Below, one piece after another: positions 7,811 to 16,473 of a stretch of 30,482 nucleotides of DNA; within the stretch, counting starts at the first letter, position 1; each line of letters opens with the position of its first letter. The notes beneath the pieces were generated by a model that was not told where the DNA came from, did not search any database, and saw only the letters and a program-made list of their open reading frames with translations. The translations under genes and the position numbers were made by a program. This stretch comes from Gp7-AA10 sp041483175 (GTDB lineage: Bacteria; Acidobacteriota; Thermoanaerobaculia; Gp7-AA8): the NCBI GenBank assembly GCA_041483175.1, contig JBGPFD010000010.1:1-30482 (forward strand), given 5' to 3'.

Positions 7811-8080
7811 GTTATGGACCGCACCAAGCCCGGTCTGCCAATCAAGAAAGGGCGCGCTGGAGCGATGACCCATGAAGCATCATGGAGCAACGACCGTGTT
7901 TGTAGCGCTCAACACTCTCAACGGCTCGGTTCTCGCGACCTGCACGGCGACATCGCCACAGCGAATGGCTGAAGTTCCTTCGGCTCATCGACCGAAGCGT
8001 CGAAGACACGAAAGAGATCCATATCATCGCGAACAACTACCCCAGTCACAAGCATCCGGCGGTCCGGCGTCGGCAGCGCA
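7811..8080 (+). pseudogene. IS630-type transposase remnant, frameshifted
   Basis: Three consecutive fragments in different frames together read like the DDE domain of an IS630/Tc1-mariner-type transposase. They are DRTKPGLPIKKGRAGAMTH (about 7817-7873), KHHGATTVFVALNTLNGSV (about 7875-7940), and EWLKFLRLIDRSVEDT followed by IIANNYPSHKHPAV (about 7963-8060). The last matches the family pattern of a catalytic-Asp region ending in (N/D)NY.(S/T)HKHP. With at least two frameshifts and no N- or C-terminus it cannot be active. No terminal inverted repeats or TA duplication were seen. It marks the left edge of the accessory region. Confidence 0.72.
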
Positions 8081-8094
8081 GAGTGCTGACGATC

Positions 8095-8516
8095 ACGGCC
8101 AAAGGCGACGACCTTGGGTTGAAAGCGTGGTCCCCTGAGATCGTGCTGTCGGACGATGCTGTCGACCATGCTGAGAACGCGCGACAGATGGCGACGGAGA
8201 TGACGCGAGTACTGGCTCCTTCCGGAGTGATGTACTTCACAGTGAATGTCCATCACGGCATCTACGCGATCGCGTTCGCAATGCACGCAGCGTGGGACTC
8301 GATCGGACTGCATTTCGAGATCGGCCGGTTCGCTGATCACACCACGTACCTCACGCCGGCGCCGGCCAAAAGGCTGTTTCGATCTCTCCCCTGAGAACCA
8401 TGGCTGAGACGGTGCACATCTTGGAGGCAAAGGCTGCGGGGCGCAGTCAACGCTGGCACCTCGGCGACTGGCTGAAACAGCTTTCTTACGGAGTGATCGC
8501 CATGCGCGACGCTTGA
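8095..8516 (+). pseudogene. C-terminal fragment of a class I methyltransferase, truncated and frameshifted
   Basis: The frame to 8394 reads like the second half of a SAM methyltransferase: EIVLSDDAVDHAENARQM, then VLAPSGVMYFTVNVHH, with motif I missing. After LFRSLP it stops, but a one-base shift near 8385-8395 continues as LRTMAETVHILEAKAAG to a stop at 8516, the usual length for such a C-terminus. The 5' half seems to have been replaced by the transposase remnant. The 38-codon frame at 8400-8516 could be mistaken for a small gene. I regard it as the shifted tail. Confidence 0.6.
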
Positions 8517-8522
8517 TCACGA

Positions 8523-9455
8523 ATGCTGCGCGTCATTCTCTACGCCTCCGGCAGCCCCCTCTCCCTGGCGGCGTTGGACGCTTTGCACGGAGTGGCCAGG
8601 GTCGTCGCGGTTGTGATGCCGGCGTCACGGTACTTCCTGCAGAGGCTCCGGCTCCGACGATGGACCGACGAGTTTCGTGAGCGGGCAACTCAACTCGGAA
8701 TCTCACTCGTGAACCAGGGAACCGACTCTGAATTCAGTGAGCCGGTGGACTTGATCTGCGTGGCAGCCTACCCGCGGTTGCTCCATCGCAGCACATTCGC
8801 GCGCGCCCGCGTGGGAGCGGTGAACATCCACGCATCGTTACTCCCCCGGCACCGAGGACCCGACCCTCTCTTCTGGACCTACTTTCATGACGATCGTGAA
8901 GCAGGTGTTACGGTTCACTGGATCGCCGACGGTGTCGACGATGGCGACGTCATCGAGCAGAGGCGGATTGAGGTCGAACGTGGCCTTGCCGGTCTCGAGC
9001 TTTATTATCGCCTCGCGCACCTTGGCGGCGGTCTTCTCGCACACGCGATCTGCCAGATCGAGAGTGGCACGGCGTCGCGGACGCCTCAGGATGAATCGCT
9101 GGCAACGCACGAACCGTCGCCGTCCAGGCTCACCTGGCGGATCGAGTACGACACTTGGTCCGCCGAGCGGCTGTGGCACTTCCTCCGTGGCGTCGAGCAT
9201 CGGGACACGTTTACGCTGCCGGATGGCGACCGCCGGCCGCACGTCATCGGCGCTGTGCGAGACTTTCAGATCCGTCCGCACTCAATCCCGGCCGGTACGA
9301 TCACCGATCAGGAGGCATTTACTGCAGATGGATCGGTGCGCTGGTCGCGCGCGCCCTTGCGACGACGGGTCCTGCAGTTTCTGCGACCCAGTCCCAGTCG
9401 AGGTAAACGAGCAGCAGTGGAGCGCTCAGAAAATAGATCCCCAGAGCCTTCATGA
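8523..9455 (+). CDS. Formyltransferase-family protein (methionyl-tRNA formyltransferase-like)
   Basis: A 310-residue protein with the formyltransferase N-domain that uses 10-formyltetrahydrofolate. Catalytic residues are in place: Asn101 and His103 in AVNIHASLLPRHRGPDP, and an Asp near 139 in ADGVDDGD. A smaller C-terminal part holds WRIEYDTWSAERLWHFLRG. It is not housekeeping Fmt: the C-terminal tRNA-binding domain is not typical, and the context is an accessory cluster. It may formylate an amine on a sugar, lipid or peptide. The last 46 codons overlap the 3' end of the opposite-strand HTTM gene by 137 bases, so the tail may be read-through beyond an ancestral stop. Confidence 0.8.
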   Translation: MLRVILYASGSPLSLAALDALHGVARVVAVVMPASRYFLQRLRLRRWTDEFRERATQLGISLVNQGTDSEFSEPVDLICVAAYPRLLHRSTFARARVGAVNIHASLLPRHRGPDPLFWTYFHDDREAGVTVHWIADGVDDGDVIEQRRIEVERGLAGLELYYRLAHLGGGLLAHAICQIESGTASRTPQDESLATHEPSPSRLTWRIEYDTWSAERLWHFLRGVEHRDTFTLPDGDRRPHVIGAVRDFQIRPHSIPAGTITDQEAFTADGSVRWSRAPLRRRVLQFLRPSPSRGKRAAVERSENRSPEPS

Positions 9456-10209
9456 TTCCGATGTGACCGATGAAGGCGATCGGCACCAGAATCTTGGCAG
9501 CGGTTCGCGAGAAGAGGACAAGCGGAAACAGGAGTTCCAACGCCAGCGTGCCGACGCCGATGATCCAACAAACGCTGCGGTGCGCGATCAACCACGGGGC
9601 CCACGGACTGTCAACCGGCCACGTCGTGAAGACCATCGCCGTTGCCTGCATATTGTCGGCGGTCACCCAACTCCAGCCGGCGTCATAGAGTTTCGAGAGC
9701 CCGGCGAAGAAGTACGTCAGCGAGAACAGGAGCTGAATGGCGGCCACCGGCCAACGGCACTCCTCAGAGGGCGGGTCGCCGAGCCGCGGTTGTTTTGCAA
9801 ACGAGAAGATCAGCAGACCCTGCACGGACTGTGTCAAGCCACGAAACCCGATCAGGAACGCTCCTGAAAGGATGTTCTCCATCGCCGCGAAGTGATAGAG
9901 CAGCAGTCCCGAGATGAATGACCACATCCTGTGGCCCTGGAAGATCACCAACAGAAGCGAAAGCAGCAAGAGCGCCCACAACGTCCATTCCAGCACAACG
10001 GATCGGGTGAGCAGAAAGAACCGCACCCGCAACGATGCCGGGATGTCAACCCAGAATGCCTCAGGCCACGCCACCAACTGAGGTAGGTAAGGCCGGGAGA
10101 GGACGATCCACAGAGCCTCGAGCGCCAATAGGAATCGAACAGCAATCGGCCCAAGAGGTGACCCCGGCCGGAACCAGAAGCGATTCCACTCGGCGATCAG
10201 CCAATTCAT
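9319..10209 (-). CDS. HTTM-domain membrane protein, copy 1 (SdpB / gamma-carboxylase-like)
   Basis: A 296-residue polytopic protein of the HTTM type, the fold shared with vitamin-K-dependent gamma-glutamyl carboxylase and with SdpB. It starts NRFWFRPGSPLGPIAVRFLLALEALWI. It carries GLLLYHF at about residues 101-107 and YFFAGLSKLYDAGWSW at about 166-181, where Lys173 lies at the place of the conserved SK. ALELLFPLVLFSRT follows. The reaction is unknown; carboxylase activity is not implied. The start overlaps the upstream partner gene by 4 bases (ATGA). It is the last gene of the minus-strand operon. Copies 2 and 3 lie at 12699-13556 and 23596-24468. Confidence 0.85.
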   Translation of the reverse strand: MNWLIAEWNRFWFRPGSPLGPIAVRFLLALEALWIVLSRPYLPQLVAWPEAFWVDIPASLRVRFFLLTRSVVLEWTLWALLLLSLLLVIFQGHRMWSFISGLLLYHFAAMENILSGAFLIGFRGLTQSVQGLLIFSFAKQPRLGDPPSEECRWPVAAIQLLFSLTYFFAGLSKLYDAGWSWVTADNMQATAMVFTTWPVDSPWAPWLIAHRSVCWIIGVGTLALELLFPLVLFSRTAAKILVPIAFIGHIGIMKALGIYFLSAPLLLVYLDWDWVAETAGPVVARARATSAPIHLQ

Positions 10210-10832
10210 CGCAGCGACTCTCCGACGAGCGTCCGCTTCACGAGGTTCGGGTCGCGGTATCGCTCAGAGGCGCGCCACTCCATCCGATAGACACGCAGCC
10301 CGCGTATCGTTCCCCCATACCGCGGAGGTCGCACATAGAGCCACCAATCGGGTAGCGCCAACGGACCGAGCACTCGCTGCCAGCCAATCCGTTCACCGCG
10401 AGAAAGCTGCTGTATGCCTTCGGCTGCCCGGTCGCGGAGGAAGGCAAGGGCCTGTTCCTTCTGGGTCGCGTCGAGATGGGGATAGTGAAGACGAAACCAC
10501 AGATCGAGCCCCAGCTGAAAAATCGGTGACCAGACGTAGGGATCGATCGGCACCTCCCGGCCCTCTTGCGTCACTCCGTAGTAATCCAATCGGGCGTTGA
10601 TGGCGTTGACGTCGTAGATATTGGGCACCAGAGGGTATGTGGGAAACGGCCACGAGTCGCGTTGCGTCACACCCACCGCTGCGTTGAGAGCCACCAAGTA
10701 CAGCAGCAGCGCTTGAATGGCCCGGCGGCGCTGAGGACCGGCCGCTCGAGCCGCTCGCATCCCGAGGATCAGGAAGGCGAGGAAGACGATCAGTTTGACG
10801 ACGTTTGCGATGACGGACCTCGCCGAGCACAC
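10206..10832 (-). CDS. SdpA-like two-TM partner protein, copy 1
   Basis: A 208-residue protein from a GTG at 10832. Two hydrophobic helices (about residues 11-27 and 38-55) are separated by a basic loop, followed by TQRDSWPFPTYPLVP and a domain of about 140 residues, probably outside the membrane. The R[DE]xWPF motif and overall length are shared with the genes at 13546-14157 and 22970-23599, and each sits directly upstream of an HTTM gene. Gene order and layout resemble SdpA, the partner of SdpB in Bacillus. That homology is an inference. There is no ATG near the conserved N-terminus. GTG 10832 overlaps the methyltransferase gene by 43 bases. Confidence 0.75.
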   Translation of the reverse strand: MCSARSVIANVVKLIVFLAFLILGMRAARAAGPQRRRAIQALLLYLVALNAAVGVTQRDSWPFPTYPLVPNIYDVNAINARLDYYGVTQEGREVPIDPYVWSPIFQLGLDLWFRLHYPHLDATQKEQALAFLRDRAAEGIQQLSRGERIGWQRVLGPLALPDWWLYVRPPRYGGTIRGLRVYRMEWRASERYRDPNLVKRTLVGESLR

Positions 10833-11848
10833 ATCACCAGGCAATATGTGTCCTCGATCTCCTGGACGACCTGGAAACCCCCTCCCCGCAGCGCGTCGAA
10901 GATGCGCCCTTTGCCGAGAACTGAACCGATACCGTCGCCGCCCAGCGATCGGGCCACCGGAATGCAGTAGAGAAGCGAAAGCGACGCGGAGTAACGCCCA
11001 AGGGGATCGATCACATCGCGGACAGAGTCGGCCAGACGCGGCTCGCACACCAGCCACGCCCCGTTGCGCTTGATGTTCGCTCCCACTGCCCGGACGAACG
11101 CCCCGGGGTCGGGCATGTCATGCAAGGCGTTACAACAGGTCACCAGATCGAATGTGCCGCCCAGGGCAGCAGCATCCCCAACTTCGAACCGGACATTGGA
11201 TAACCCGCCTGCATTCTGCCGCGCCTGTTCGATCAAGGAAGGATTCACATCGATGCCGACAAACTGTGAAGCCGGATATTGACGCGCCAGGATCAAGGCG
11301 GCCGCACCATTCCCGCAGGCGACATCGGCCACGCGGATTCCCTTGCGAAGTTCGCCAGCCAGCCCGGCAGCGGATATCCACCCATCAAGCCGGCGACGAT
11401 AGATGGTCGACGAGAAGTCGCCGAGAGCCTGGTGGAACTTCGGGCTGTAGCTGCTTCCGGTGACGCCTTCTCCCCCACGAAACGCGTGGATGACCTCGTC
11501 CAGGGAGGGATGCAACGCCAGCATGGCCTCGTAAGCGGCGATCACATTCACGGAGGGATCATCGGAAGCGAGAATGGCCGCATGGACTTCCGGAAGGACG
11601 AAGCGCCCGTCGTCGCGCAATTCAACGTAGCCCCCGGCGACCTGATTGATCAGCCATTCACGTACGTATCTCTCGGATGTTGCGGTGCGTGCAGCCAGTT
11701 CCTCGGAGGTCAACCCCCCGGCATTCGACATGGCGCGGTAAAGACCTAGGCGGCTGCCGATGATGACCAGCAGCGCGCTTTGTGCAGCAGCCAGGTCATA
11801 CAGAGCGCGCGAAAGAAACTGTTGCAGCTGCGGCTGCGAAGCGGTCAT
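10790..11848 (-). CDS. SAM-dependent methyltransferase with winged-helix N-domain
   Basis: A 352-residue protein. Residues 10-95 resemble the helical/winged-helix dimerisation part of O-methyltransferase-like enzymes (ALLVIIGSRLGLYRAM, LTSEELAARTATSERYVREWL). The catalytic Rossmann domain follows, with motif I VADVACGNGAAALILA at about 173-188, GIDVNPSLIEQAR and DLVTCCNALHDMPDP. Such proteins (Rv2258c-like) methylate small molecules. The acceptor here is unknown and could be the island's peptide or a lipid. The start overlaps the stop of the hydroxylase gene by 4 bases (ATGA). Confidence 0.88.
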   Translation of the reverse strand: MTASQPQLQQFLSRALYDLAAAQSALLVIIGSRLGLYRAMSNAGGLTSEELAARTATSERYVREWLINQVAGGYVELRDDGRFVLPEVHAAILASDDPSVNVIAAYEAMLALHPSLDEVIHAFRGGEGVTGSSYSPKFHQALGDFSSTIYRRRLDGWISAAGLAGELRKGIRVADVACGNGAAALILARQYPASQFVGIDVNPSLIEQARQNAGGLSNVRFEVGDAAALGGTFDLVTCCNALHDMPDPGAFVRAVGANIKRNGAWLVCEPRLADSVRDVIDPLGRYSASLSLLYCIPVARSLGGDGIGSVLGKGRIFDALRGGGFQVVQEIEDTYCLVMCARRGPSSQTSSN

Positions 11849-12702
11849 TCGTGTTCCGACACGCCCAGAACGGTCCGGCTCTCGCGGCGGCGGCGCCCCC
11901 GGAAAGGAAAGAACAGCTGCCCGAGGAATGACGCCGGCACGACCGGCTCATCGAGCCCGTAGCGCGGAGGCCTCGCCGCGGAAAGCGCTGTTCCGAACAG
12001 GAAATCCCACGCGCTGAACAGAAGGCCGAAGTTGCGTAGGAAATGCTCCGGCTGCGTTGAATGATGCACATTGTGAAATCGCGAGCTGACCAGAATTCGA
12101 TCCAGCGGTCCAAAACTCCATCCGGTGTCGGAGTGTTGAATGGACTGATAGATGGTCATCAGCGCTGTCAGCCACAGCCAGCTCTGCGGCGGCACGCCGA
12201 TCGCGAGTCCGATACCGAAGCGGATCAGATTGTTGAACAGCTCGTCGACAAAGTGGAAGCGATAGCTGGTCAGCAAAGTCATCGTGGTCTGGGAATGATG
12301 AATGCTGTGAAACCGCCAGAGAAAGGCCGAAGTGTGCATCCAGCGATGCTTCCAGTATTCGCAGAAATCTGCCACCACCATGAACAGCACGATCTGGACA
12401 AACGCCGGAAGCGGAGCGAACAGCGCCAGCCCGTGAAAGCCGAGGCCCTCCACAACGAACTCGAAGAGGCGTGAGATCGGGTACCACAACAACGCGAAGA
12501 ACCCACCAATGTAGAAAACCGCGTACGCGAGGTCCGTCATCACCGGCCAGCTGAAATAGCGCCGCCAATCTCTTCCCTGCTTCCACTCGACGATCATGAA
12601 CACCACCGTGCACAGCACGAGCGTGGTGAGCGTGACTACGAAGGCAGCGGAGAACCATCGATGAACGAACGTGGACGCTATTCGCACCGTCGGCCCGCTC
12701 AC
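11845..12702 (-). CDS. Fatty acid hydroxylase / sterol desaturase superfamily membrane protein
   Basis: A 285-residue integral membrane protein with the eight-histidine diiron motif set of this superfamily: KHRWMH (118-123), FHSIHH (131-136), QHSDTGW (His190) and FHNVHH (209-214). Four hydrophobic segments surround these. Members insert oxygen into or desaturate lipid-like substrates at the membrane face. It starts with GTG at 12702, overlapping the HTTM stop by 4 bases (GTGA). The position between two SdpA-like/HTTM pairs suggests a role in the same pathway, perhaps on a membrane-embedded or lipid-linked substrate, which is speculative. Confidence 0.92.
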   Translation of the reverse strand: MSGPTVRIASTFVHRWFSAAFVVTLTTLVLCTVVFMIVEWKQGRDWRRYFSWPVMTDLAYAVFYIGGFFALLWYPISRLFEFVVEGLGFHGLALFAPLPAFVQIVLFMVVADFCEYWKHRWMHTSAFLWRFHSIHHSQTTMTLLTSYRFHFVDELFNNLIRFGIGLAIGVPPQSWLWLTALMTIYQSIQHSDTGWSFGPLDRILVSSRFHNVHHSTQPEHFLRNFGLLFSAWDFLFGTALSAARPPRYGLDEPVVPASFLGQLFFPFRGRRRRESRTVLGVSEHE

Positions 12703-13556
12703 TTCCGGATCCTTTCGCTCATTGCGCTCCAGTTCACGAACAGCAGGAGAACCGGCAACTCCTGAAAAACGATGTGGAACATGACGGCATTCGCCAGATG
12801 AAACATGATGGCCAACGGAATGAACACTATTCTAGATCGCCGCCAGACCATGGTCACTGGAAACAGAAGCTCGAAGAGGATCCCCGCCCACCCCAACGCT
12901 TCCGGGACTCCAGGGATCGAGGCCAGTTGATAGCCGATCGGATGCGGGGACGGCTGGTAGGTCTGTTCGAGCAGAAGAAGCCATCGCCGCATGTTGTCGT
13001 GGCTCATCCACTGCACGCCGCTGGTGATCAACTTCGAATAGCCGGCAAAGAAGTAGATCTCGACCACGATCCATTGCACGAGCAGGAGCGGCCAGCGAGG
13101 GAGGCTCTCCAATATCCGGAAACGGGCTCGGTCGATCTCCGGAAAAAACGCCAGGATCAGCAGTCCCAGCGCTGGAATGGTCAGACCGCGCAAGTAGGGG
13201 TTGGTGGTCCACATCAACGTCTCGAATGGCTGGAAGTGATAGAGGAACAAGCCGCCCATGAATGCAGTGACGCGTGGGCGATACCCGAGAGTTACGCAGA
13301 TCAGCGAAAGGTGAAGAAGGGCATACAGCGACCGTTCGACTGCAATCGGAAAGACGATCGCAAATCTCAGCCGCACGCCGAGCGTGGCGAATTCAAGCAT
13401 CTCTGGAGGAAACTCCAGGACGGCTGGCAGGTCGCGGCGCGACAGAACGATCCACAGGGCCGTCAGGGCGAGGATGATCCGGGCCACGGCGATGTTCCGC
13501 GCCGGTTCCGGAGCAAACCAATACCCGTCCCACCGCTGCCGCCACTCAACGCTCAT
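12699..13556 (-). CDS. HTTM-domain membrane protein, copy 2
   Basis: A 285-residue polytopic protein from the ATG at 13556 (MSVEWRQRWDGYWFAPEP). The open frame continues 20 codons upstream, but the chosen start aligns with the other two copies and overlaps the partner stop by 11 bases. Shared features are WIVLSR after the first helix, GGLFLYHFQPFETLMW (YHF at 106-108), the Lys motif YFFAGYSKLITSG (Lys175), and FELLFPVTMVWRRS. It is clearly homologous to the copies at 9319 and 23596. The conserved Lys corresponds in position to the Lys highlighted in gamma-glutamyl carboxylase, but the activity is unknown. Confidence 0.85.
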   Translation of the reverse strand: MSVEWRQRWDGYWFAPEPARNIAVARIILALTALWIVLSRRDLPAVLEFPPEMLEFATLGVRLRFAIVFPIAVERSLYALLHLSLICVTLGYRPRVTAFMGGLFLYHFQPFETLMWTTNPYLRGLTIPALGLLILAFFPEIDRARFRILESLPRWPLLLVQWIVVEIYFFAGYSKLITSGVQWMSHDNMRRWLLLLEQTYQPSPHPIGYQLASIPGVPEALGWAGILFELLFPVTMVWRRSRIVFIPLAIMFHLANAVMFHIVFQELPVLLLFVNWSAMSERIRK

Positions 13557-14157
13557 TGAATTGATCGACGACCTCGCGCTGCTGAGCATGCGAATCGTGC
13601 GCGAGCTCTTCGACATTCCACCTGATGCGCACCACCCGCACCCCTACGAAGGCCCGCGCAGCCGGAGCGTCGGTCCACGGCCTGGGCCTCAGAAAGTGAT
13701 ACGGAGCCGCCAGACCATCCAGAAGCCATTCATTCGGCGCTCGCCCGGTCGCCACCAATCGCCGCCGGGCTCTTTCCGCCCGACCGAGAACGCCATGGAG
13801 AAGGTCGGCTCTCCCGGCGGGAGAAAGCCGCTGAAAACCACCATTCATCCATGCCTGCACGTCTGCGTCTGACGTCGGCTCCCACATGCGGGCGTCGGCT
13901 GGGTGAATGTTGCCGGCGTCGTCGACGAACTCGAACACCAAGCCGCCGAACTGCGGCGGTGAGAGATGGTGAAATAGTGCCCAGGTGGTGAAGGGCCAGC
14001 TCTCGCGTTGAAAGAAGCCGGCCAGCAAGGTCACCGCAAGCGTGCAAGCGATGAATGCCGAGATGCGTTCTCTGGTTTTGCTTCGGGCAGCAACGATGCC
14101 GAGAGCCAAAAACACAAGAAACACCAGCAATCGGCCGAGCTGCAATACGTCGGGCAC
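13546..14157 (-). CDS. SdpA-like two-TM partner protein, copy 2
   Basis: A 203-residue protein starting with GTG at 14157, three bases after the stop of the His-rich membrane protein. Two N-terminal helices (about 8-24 and 33-49) are joined by a basic loop (RSKTRER). FFQRESWPFTTWALF follows (WPF at 54-56), then a soluble-looking domain with FEFVDDAGNIHPADARMWEP. This shares the length, topology and R[DE]xWPF motif of copies 1 and 3, although the rest of the sequence has diverged strongly. The 3' end overlaps the HTTM gene it precedes. I know of no characterised close relative. Confidence 0.75.
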   Translation of the reverse strand: MPDVLQLGRLLVFLVFLALGIVAARSKTRERISAFIACTLAVTLLAGFFQRESWPFTTWALFHHLSPPQFGGLVFEFVDDAGNIHPADARMWEPTSDADVQAWMNGGFQRLSPAGRADLLHGVLGRAERARRRLVATGRAPNEWLLDGLAAPYHFLRPRPWTDAPAARAFVGVRVVRIRWNVEELAHDSHAQQREVVDQFNER

Positions 14158-14160
14158 AGA

Positions 14161-15285
14161 TCACGCCCACGCCGGCGGCGGATCAGTCAGATAAGGGCCC
14201 AGCGTCTTGCGCACCTGAGGATCGCGAAAGGCCCAGAAGAATCCATCCAGGTAGTAGTGGATGAAGACGATGGATATCGAACCGACCTCGAAGATCATGG
14301 CGCGCGAAAGACGCACTGCCGCGAAATAGACGGCCAGCGTTATCAGGCTCATGACGGTCAGACTTGCGATCAGCACCGGGATGCTCGCACTCATTGCCGC
14401 TAGCGGGCGCCGCATGTCTCTTCCCAGCGAACGCACGAATTTTCTGCGGTGCAGAAGCCAGACGATTCCGAGGTATTGAACGAAATGACCGGCCAGCATG
14501 CCCAGCGTGGCCAGCGCCGGATCGGAGACCCACAGGTACGGATGGAACATCGCCACGCTGATTAGAATGAAAGCGATCTCGGCCAGCGTCGGTTTGTTCG
14601 TTCCGCTGCGGCTACGCCTCCACAGGTTGCCGACCAGAAGTGCGCTGCTGATCACACCGGCTGCCGCGAAGGCGGTCCATGCCGCACGCGGAAGCCAGGG
14701 ACCTGCAATCGCCACCCAGCGGTAGAGAAGGGGGTACGTTTGAAGATTCCAGATCGTGAACCATAGATTGAGCGACAGAATGGCTGCGTTGGCCACATGC
14801 TTGTCGACAGGGTCGGGCCGCCCGCTGCGATGTCGATAGATCGAAAGAAGCCCGCTACTTTGCCGGGAAACGTGAATGGCCGTCCAGACGTAGATCACCG
14901 CGGAATAGAGCAGCACCAGCTTCATGGTAAACGCGACGATCGTGGCCGCCACGATCAGAATCGGACCTCCAAAGAAGACCAGCCAGCGGGCGATGTGGCG
15001 ATCGCGGTATTCATCCCAGAAGTAGAAGGTGAACGTCGAGTAGTAATGCGGAAACCCGAGAAACATGGTCACTGCCACCGGCACTAGAGGAGACAGACGG
15101 GCACCGAAGATGACCAGGAAGCTCAGAATTGGGGAGAGGACAAAAAAGGAAAGATCAAAGAGCGGCGACTCGATCCAGGCGTTATTTCGCTTCCGCCGTG
15201 GAAACGTCGCGGGAATGGCCAATCCTGGCGCGGACATGGATCGGTCGATGGTATCCGAGTGATTGGAAGCGGTCAACGCAACCAT
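14161..15285 (-). CDS. Histidine-rich polytopic membrane protein of unknown function
   Basis: A 374-residue protein with about ten hydrophobic segments and a series of histidines at helix ends: LGFPHYYSTFTFYFWDEYRD (His80), RDRH (97), AIHVSRQSSG (138), IYRHR (152), LAGHFVQYLG and FIHYYLDGFFWAFRDP near the C-terminus. The pattern suggests a membrane metalloenzyme, perhaps a non-heme iron oxygenase in the style of Brp/Blh beta-carotene dioxygenases, or a metal-binding transporter. I do not recognise the family with certainty. ATG 15285 overlaps the peptidase stop by 13 bases. Met17 is an alternative start. Confidence 0.7.
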   Translation of the reverse strand: MVALTASNHSDTIDRSMSAPGLAIPATFPRRKRNNAWIESPLFDLSFFVLSPILSFLVIFGARLSPLVPVAVTMFLGFPHYYSTFTFYFWDEYRDRHIARWLVFFGGPILIVAATIVAFTMKLVLLYSAVIYVWTAIHVSRQSSGLLSIYRHRSGRPDPVDKHVANAAILSLNLWFTIWNLQTYPLLYRWVAIAGPWLPRAAWTAFAAAGVISSALLVGNLWRRSRSGTNKPTLAEIAFILISVAMFHPYLWVSDPALATLGMLAGHFVQYLGIVWLLHRRKFVRSLGRDMRRPLAAMSASIPVLIASLTVMSLITLAVYFAAVRLSRAMIFEVGSISIVFIHYYLDGFFWAFRDPQVRKTLGPYLTDPPPAWA

Positions 15286-15806
15286 CTGAAGATACGGGCC
15301 GTGGCGTTACGAGCGGACCCGAGGATGAAAATGCAACCTTGATACAGCCGCGGGCTCATGTTCAGCAGAATTGCCGCCCAGCGCGCAATCACGCCTCGCC
15401 TGCCTGATTCTGCATAGGACCTGGTCGCCTCTACCACACCGATGACAGCTGTCGATCTCACAGGCGGATCAGGAAGGAAGTGTGCGTCACCGCGCGTCAC
15501 CAGCCACTGGCCATCGGCTGACTGCGCGATCAGGCGGTGAACCGCCAGCCGGCCTTGGTAGATGAATGCGATTACGGTACCCAATCCTGGAGGAGCCGGT
15601 CCGCAGACGAGGCGTACCGGCTCTCCCGGAGCGATCGTCGGAATCATGCTGACGCCGCCGAAGGTGACCTCGAACGATCGAAGCTCACGCTTCCAGGTGG
15701 CCGCCACCACCTGCAGGATTTCCCCGTCGAACTCGATCAGATGTCCCGATTCAAGCGAGGGCTCATTCGGGGTTTGCGAGCTCTCGCGCTGCTTCGATTT
15801 CTGCAT
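15273..15806 (-). CDS. S24/S26-family peptidase (signal-peptidase-like, Ser/His type)
   Basis: A 177-residue protein with a compact S26 core: VTFGGVSMIPTIAPGEPV (nucleophile Ser53), VIAFIYQGRLAVHRLI (His90) and VTRGDAHFLPDPPV. A His, rather than the Lys of typical bacterial signal peptidases, fits the archaeal/ER-type Ser-His variants. There is no strong N-terminal membrane anchor. In this cluster it is the only obvious protease, so it may remove the leader from the peptide encoded at 18868-19017. That is inferred. ATG 15806 was preferred to 15872 because it reduces the overlap with the upstream gene from 110 to 44 bases. Confidence 0.78.
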   Translation of the reverse strand: MQKSKQRESSQTPNEPSLESGHLIEFDGEILQVVAATWKRELRSFEVTFGGVSMIPTIAPGEPVRLVCGPAPPGLGTVIAFIYQGRLAVHRLIAQSADGQWLVTRGDAHFLPDPPVRSTAVIGVVEATRSYAESGRRGVIARWAAILLNMSPRLYQGCIFILGSARNATARIFRWLR

Positions 15807-16473
15807 CAGTGAAACCGGCCTCGCGGCGAAGCGCCTCCACCACGGGGTATGTGACGATGGCTTCTCCGGCAATTACGCGGAGAGCCTCGGTCGCCTGCGC
15901 CATGGCGCGAGCGACCGCGACGATCGCCCGCGGACCACTCAGCTCCACCAGTTTCTTCACCCACAGATTGCCGTAGCGGACGTGCTGCACTTCGTCGGCC
16001 AACTGCGTGTCGAACAGCTCGGCCAGATCGGAGTTTTCGCGGTTCCTTTTGATTTCCGTATCGATGGCATCCAGACCAGCGGCCTCGAAGCTGCGGTTCT
16101 GGACCGCCAGCCGTCCAATCAACGAATCGATCCTCAACAGGATGCGGTACTGAAAATTGATCACCGGATAGTCTCCAATCGCCCCACCCCGCGACTCGAG
16201 GCATCTACGAAAGGCCACCACGTGCCGCGACTCATCCCAGCACTGCCGGGCGATGGCCATCCGCAATTCCCAGGGCGCATCGGGGAAATCGACCAGATTG
16301 CGCGCCGACATCTCTAGGCCCTCGATCTCTTCGTTCATCTGCCGGTGGAGAAATTCGCGCGTGAGCTCCGGATGATCGACCGGAAAGTTCGCCAGATCGG
16401 CCCACACGTCGTGGACCTCGAAGCGTGCGTCGCGGGCCGGGGCCTCTCCGAAGAGGTCAGGGGAAAGTGTCAT
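15763..16473 (-). CDS. Ferritin-like diiron protein (DUF455/MiaE-like), copy C
   Basis: A 236-residue alpha-helical protein with a complete diiron ligand set. Glu48/49 lie in QMNEEIEGLE, ExxH is at 81-84 (CWDESRHV), Glu130 is in NRSFEAAGLD, and a second ExxH is at 161-164 (ADEVQHVRYG). DUF455/ferritin-like proteins of this pattern are probable oxygenases or oxidases. No substrate is known. It is closely similar to the upstream gene product at 16470-17282, sharing FPDAPWELR and ARQCWDESRHV, so the two arose by tandem duplication. Start and stop overlap its neighbour by 4 bases (ATGA). Confidence 0.85.
   Translation of the reverse strand: MTLSPDLFGEAPARDARFEVHDVWADLANFPVDHPELTREFLHRQMNEEIEGLEMSARNLVDFPDAPWELRMAIARQCWDESRHVVAFRRCLESRGGAIGDYPVINFQYRILLRIDSLIGRLAVQNRSFEAAGLDAIDTEIKRNRENSDLAELFDTQLADEVQHVRYGNLWVKKLVELSGPRAIVAVARAMAQATEALRVIAGEAIVTYPVVEALRREAGFTDAEIEAARELANPE

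Noticed and set aside
8400..8516. Separate 38-codon small protein gene
   Set aside because: It reads as the shifted C-terminal tail of the methyltransferase fragment just upstream, at the expected distance.
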